Assembly: GCA_022925895.1 (NCBI GenBank)
Contig: JAKSYS010000432.1
Coordinates: forward strand, 1-53,273
Reading direction: 5' to 3'
Source of the DNA: Fragilaria crotonensis
Lineage: Eukaryota > Bacillariophyta > Fragilariophyceae > Fragilariales > Fragilariaceae
DNA: 53,273 bases
The notes beneath the pieces were generated by a model. It was given only the letters and a program-made list of their open reading frames with translations. It was not told the origin of the DNA and made no database searches. Every line of letters begins with the position of its first letter. Position 1 is the stretch's first letter. Shown piece after piece: positions 52,592 to 53,273 of this stretch. A program made the translations under genes and the position numbers.

Positions 52592-53273
52592 GAGTAGACG
52601 CCTACCAATGCAAATGTAGCTCACAGGAATCGAAGCATTACCAACAGTCGTCACTATCACTGAAACTCCCATTCGAGACCCGAACTTGGAGTTGTTGCCC
52701 ATCAGTTGTTCCCAAGTCAATGGTGTGATCAGTTACATGCTTATCATGGTTTGTATTTCCTGACTGTGCCATGCCAACGAGTTCTTGTCAATCAGGAGTC
52801 CTGGGCTTGGTATTGTTATTGCATGATACAATTTTGTAACTTGGTCGTAGTTACCATTCAGTTAACAAAATGGGACACTTGGGCATCAACACTTTCAAGG
52901 ACAAGTATGTATTTCAGTAACAAGTGCTTAGGATGTCATAAACAATTCCGTACTCCCACCTGCAAGTGAGGTATTCACAATGCCTGCTCAAATGGGACCC
53001 AGTGGAGCCCCTTCCTGAGATTTACTAACATACAAAGGAAATGCCCATAAGGAACAGACGTTGAACAAAATTAGGGCAAGGATTCCAATGCCAAAGGGCT
53101 TAAAGTATGCAACCCAAAGGTCATATGATAGTTCTTCATTTGAAGTTAAGAGAGCAGTAGGTGCATCCTGCACTCCGACTAAGTCAACGGTACTTGTACC
53201 TTGTACAGTACTCCAGAAATACTTGGTACAAGTACTTGTATCGCATACTTGTTCTTGTATTCATACTTGTATT
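52592..53273. other. Window end, possible membrane-protein exon on the minus strand
   Basis: The minus ORF 53173-52988 has no ATG but reads LWVAYFKPFGIGILALILFN then VCSLWAFPLYVSKS, a clear transmembrane segment ending in GAPLGPI and a stop. It could be the last exon of a gene starting beyond the window or a small protein. 53180-53273 is GTAC-rich (CTTGTACAGTACTCC). Confidence 0.3.

Overview
The window is nuclear DNA of a photosynthetic stramenopile, almost certainly a diatom and most likely a raphid pennate. Genes are sparse and mostly short. Introns are small (63-110 nt) with GTAAGT/GTGAGT-type donors and pyrimidine-AG acceptors. A peroxiredoxin Q carries a diatom-style plastid presequence with an ANAF motif. 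Several gene families (gametolysin-like M11 peptidases with PT-rich linkers, SGNH esterases, small ankyrin proteins) are ones I associate with diatom genomes. I cannot name the species.

Layout. 1-9.7 kb holds one acidic membrane protein and then decayed transposons: a broken unknown repeat ORF, a broken DDE-type transposase on the minus strand and a broken hAT/BED-like transposase on the plus strand. 10.2-18.5 kb is the housekeeping core: a 1302-aa Arg/Ser-rich protein converging on a PDE12-like 2',5'-phosphodiesterase, then a DUF1499-like protein with apparent thylakoid-lumen targeting, divergent from mitochondrial ribosomal protein L27. 18.7-34.1 kb is a secreted-enzyme cluster: three gametolysin-like M11 metallopeptidases, all on the minus strand, each with a different C-terminus. 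It also has an intact and a broken SGNH esterase and the peroxiredoxin Q. The first M11/SGNH head-to-head pair is partly duplicated. 34-42.7 kb is mostly GTAC-rich intergenic DNA with a frameshifted alpha/beta-hydrolase-like gene and an ankyrin protein. 42.7-45.8 kb has the splicing factor PLRG1/Prp46 divergent from a PIN-LIKES (auxin-efflux-like) transporter. 46.5-48.6 kb is a 2.1-kb Tc1/mariner (Stowaway)-like element with a nested inverted repeat and an internal tandem array. 49.2-52.6 kb has a secreted protein with three hevein (chitin-binding) domains and a broken winged-helix-like gene.

Two themes run through the window. The first is long intergenic tracts built from short GTAC-containing words (such as GGTACCAGGTACC and GTACTCCGAGTAC), apparently absent from conserved exons. 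The second is that several otherwise recognisable genes change frame by a single base, twice in G-runs. This could be recent pseudogenisation or assembly error; raw reads would decide it. The cell-surface and secreted proteins (M11 peptidases with ShK-like or GDGMCC modules, SGNH esterases, hevein protein) suggest a locus involved in extracellular matrix or cell-cell interaction, but that is inference.
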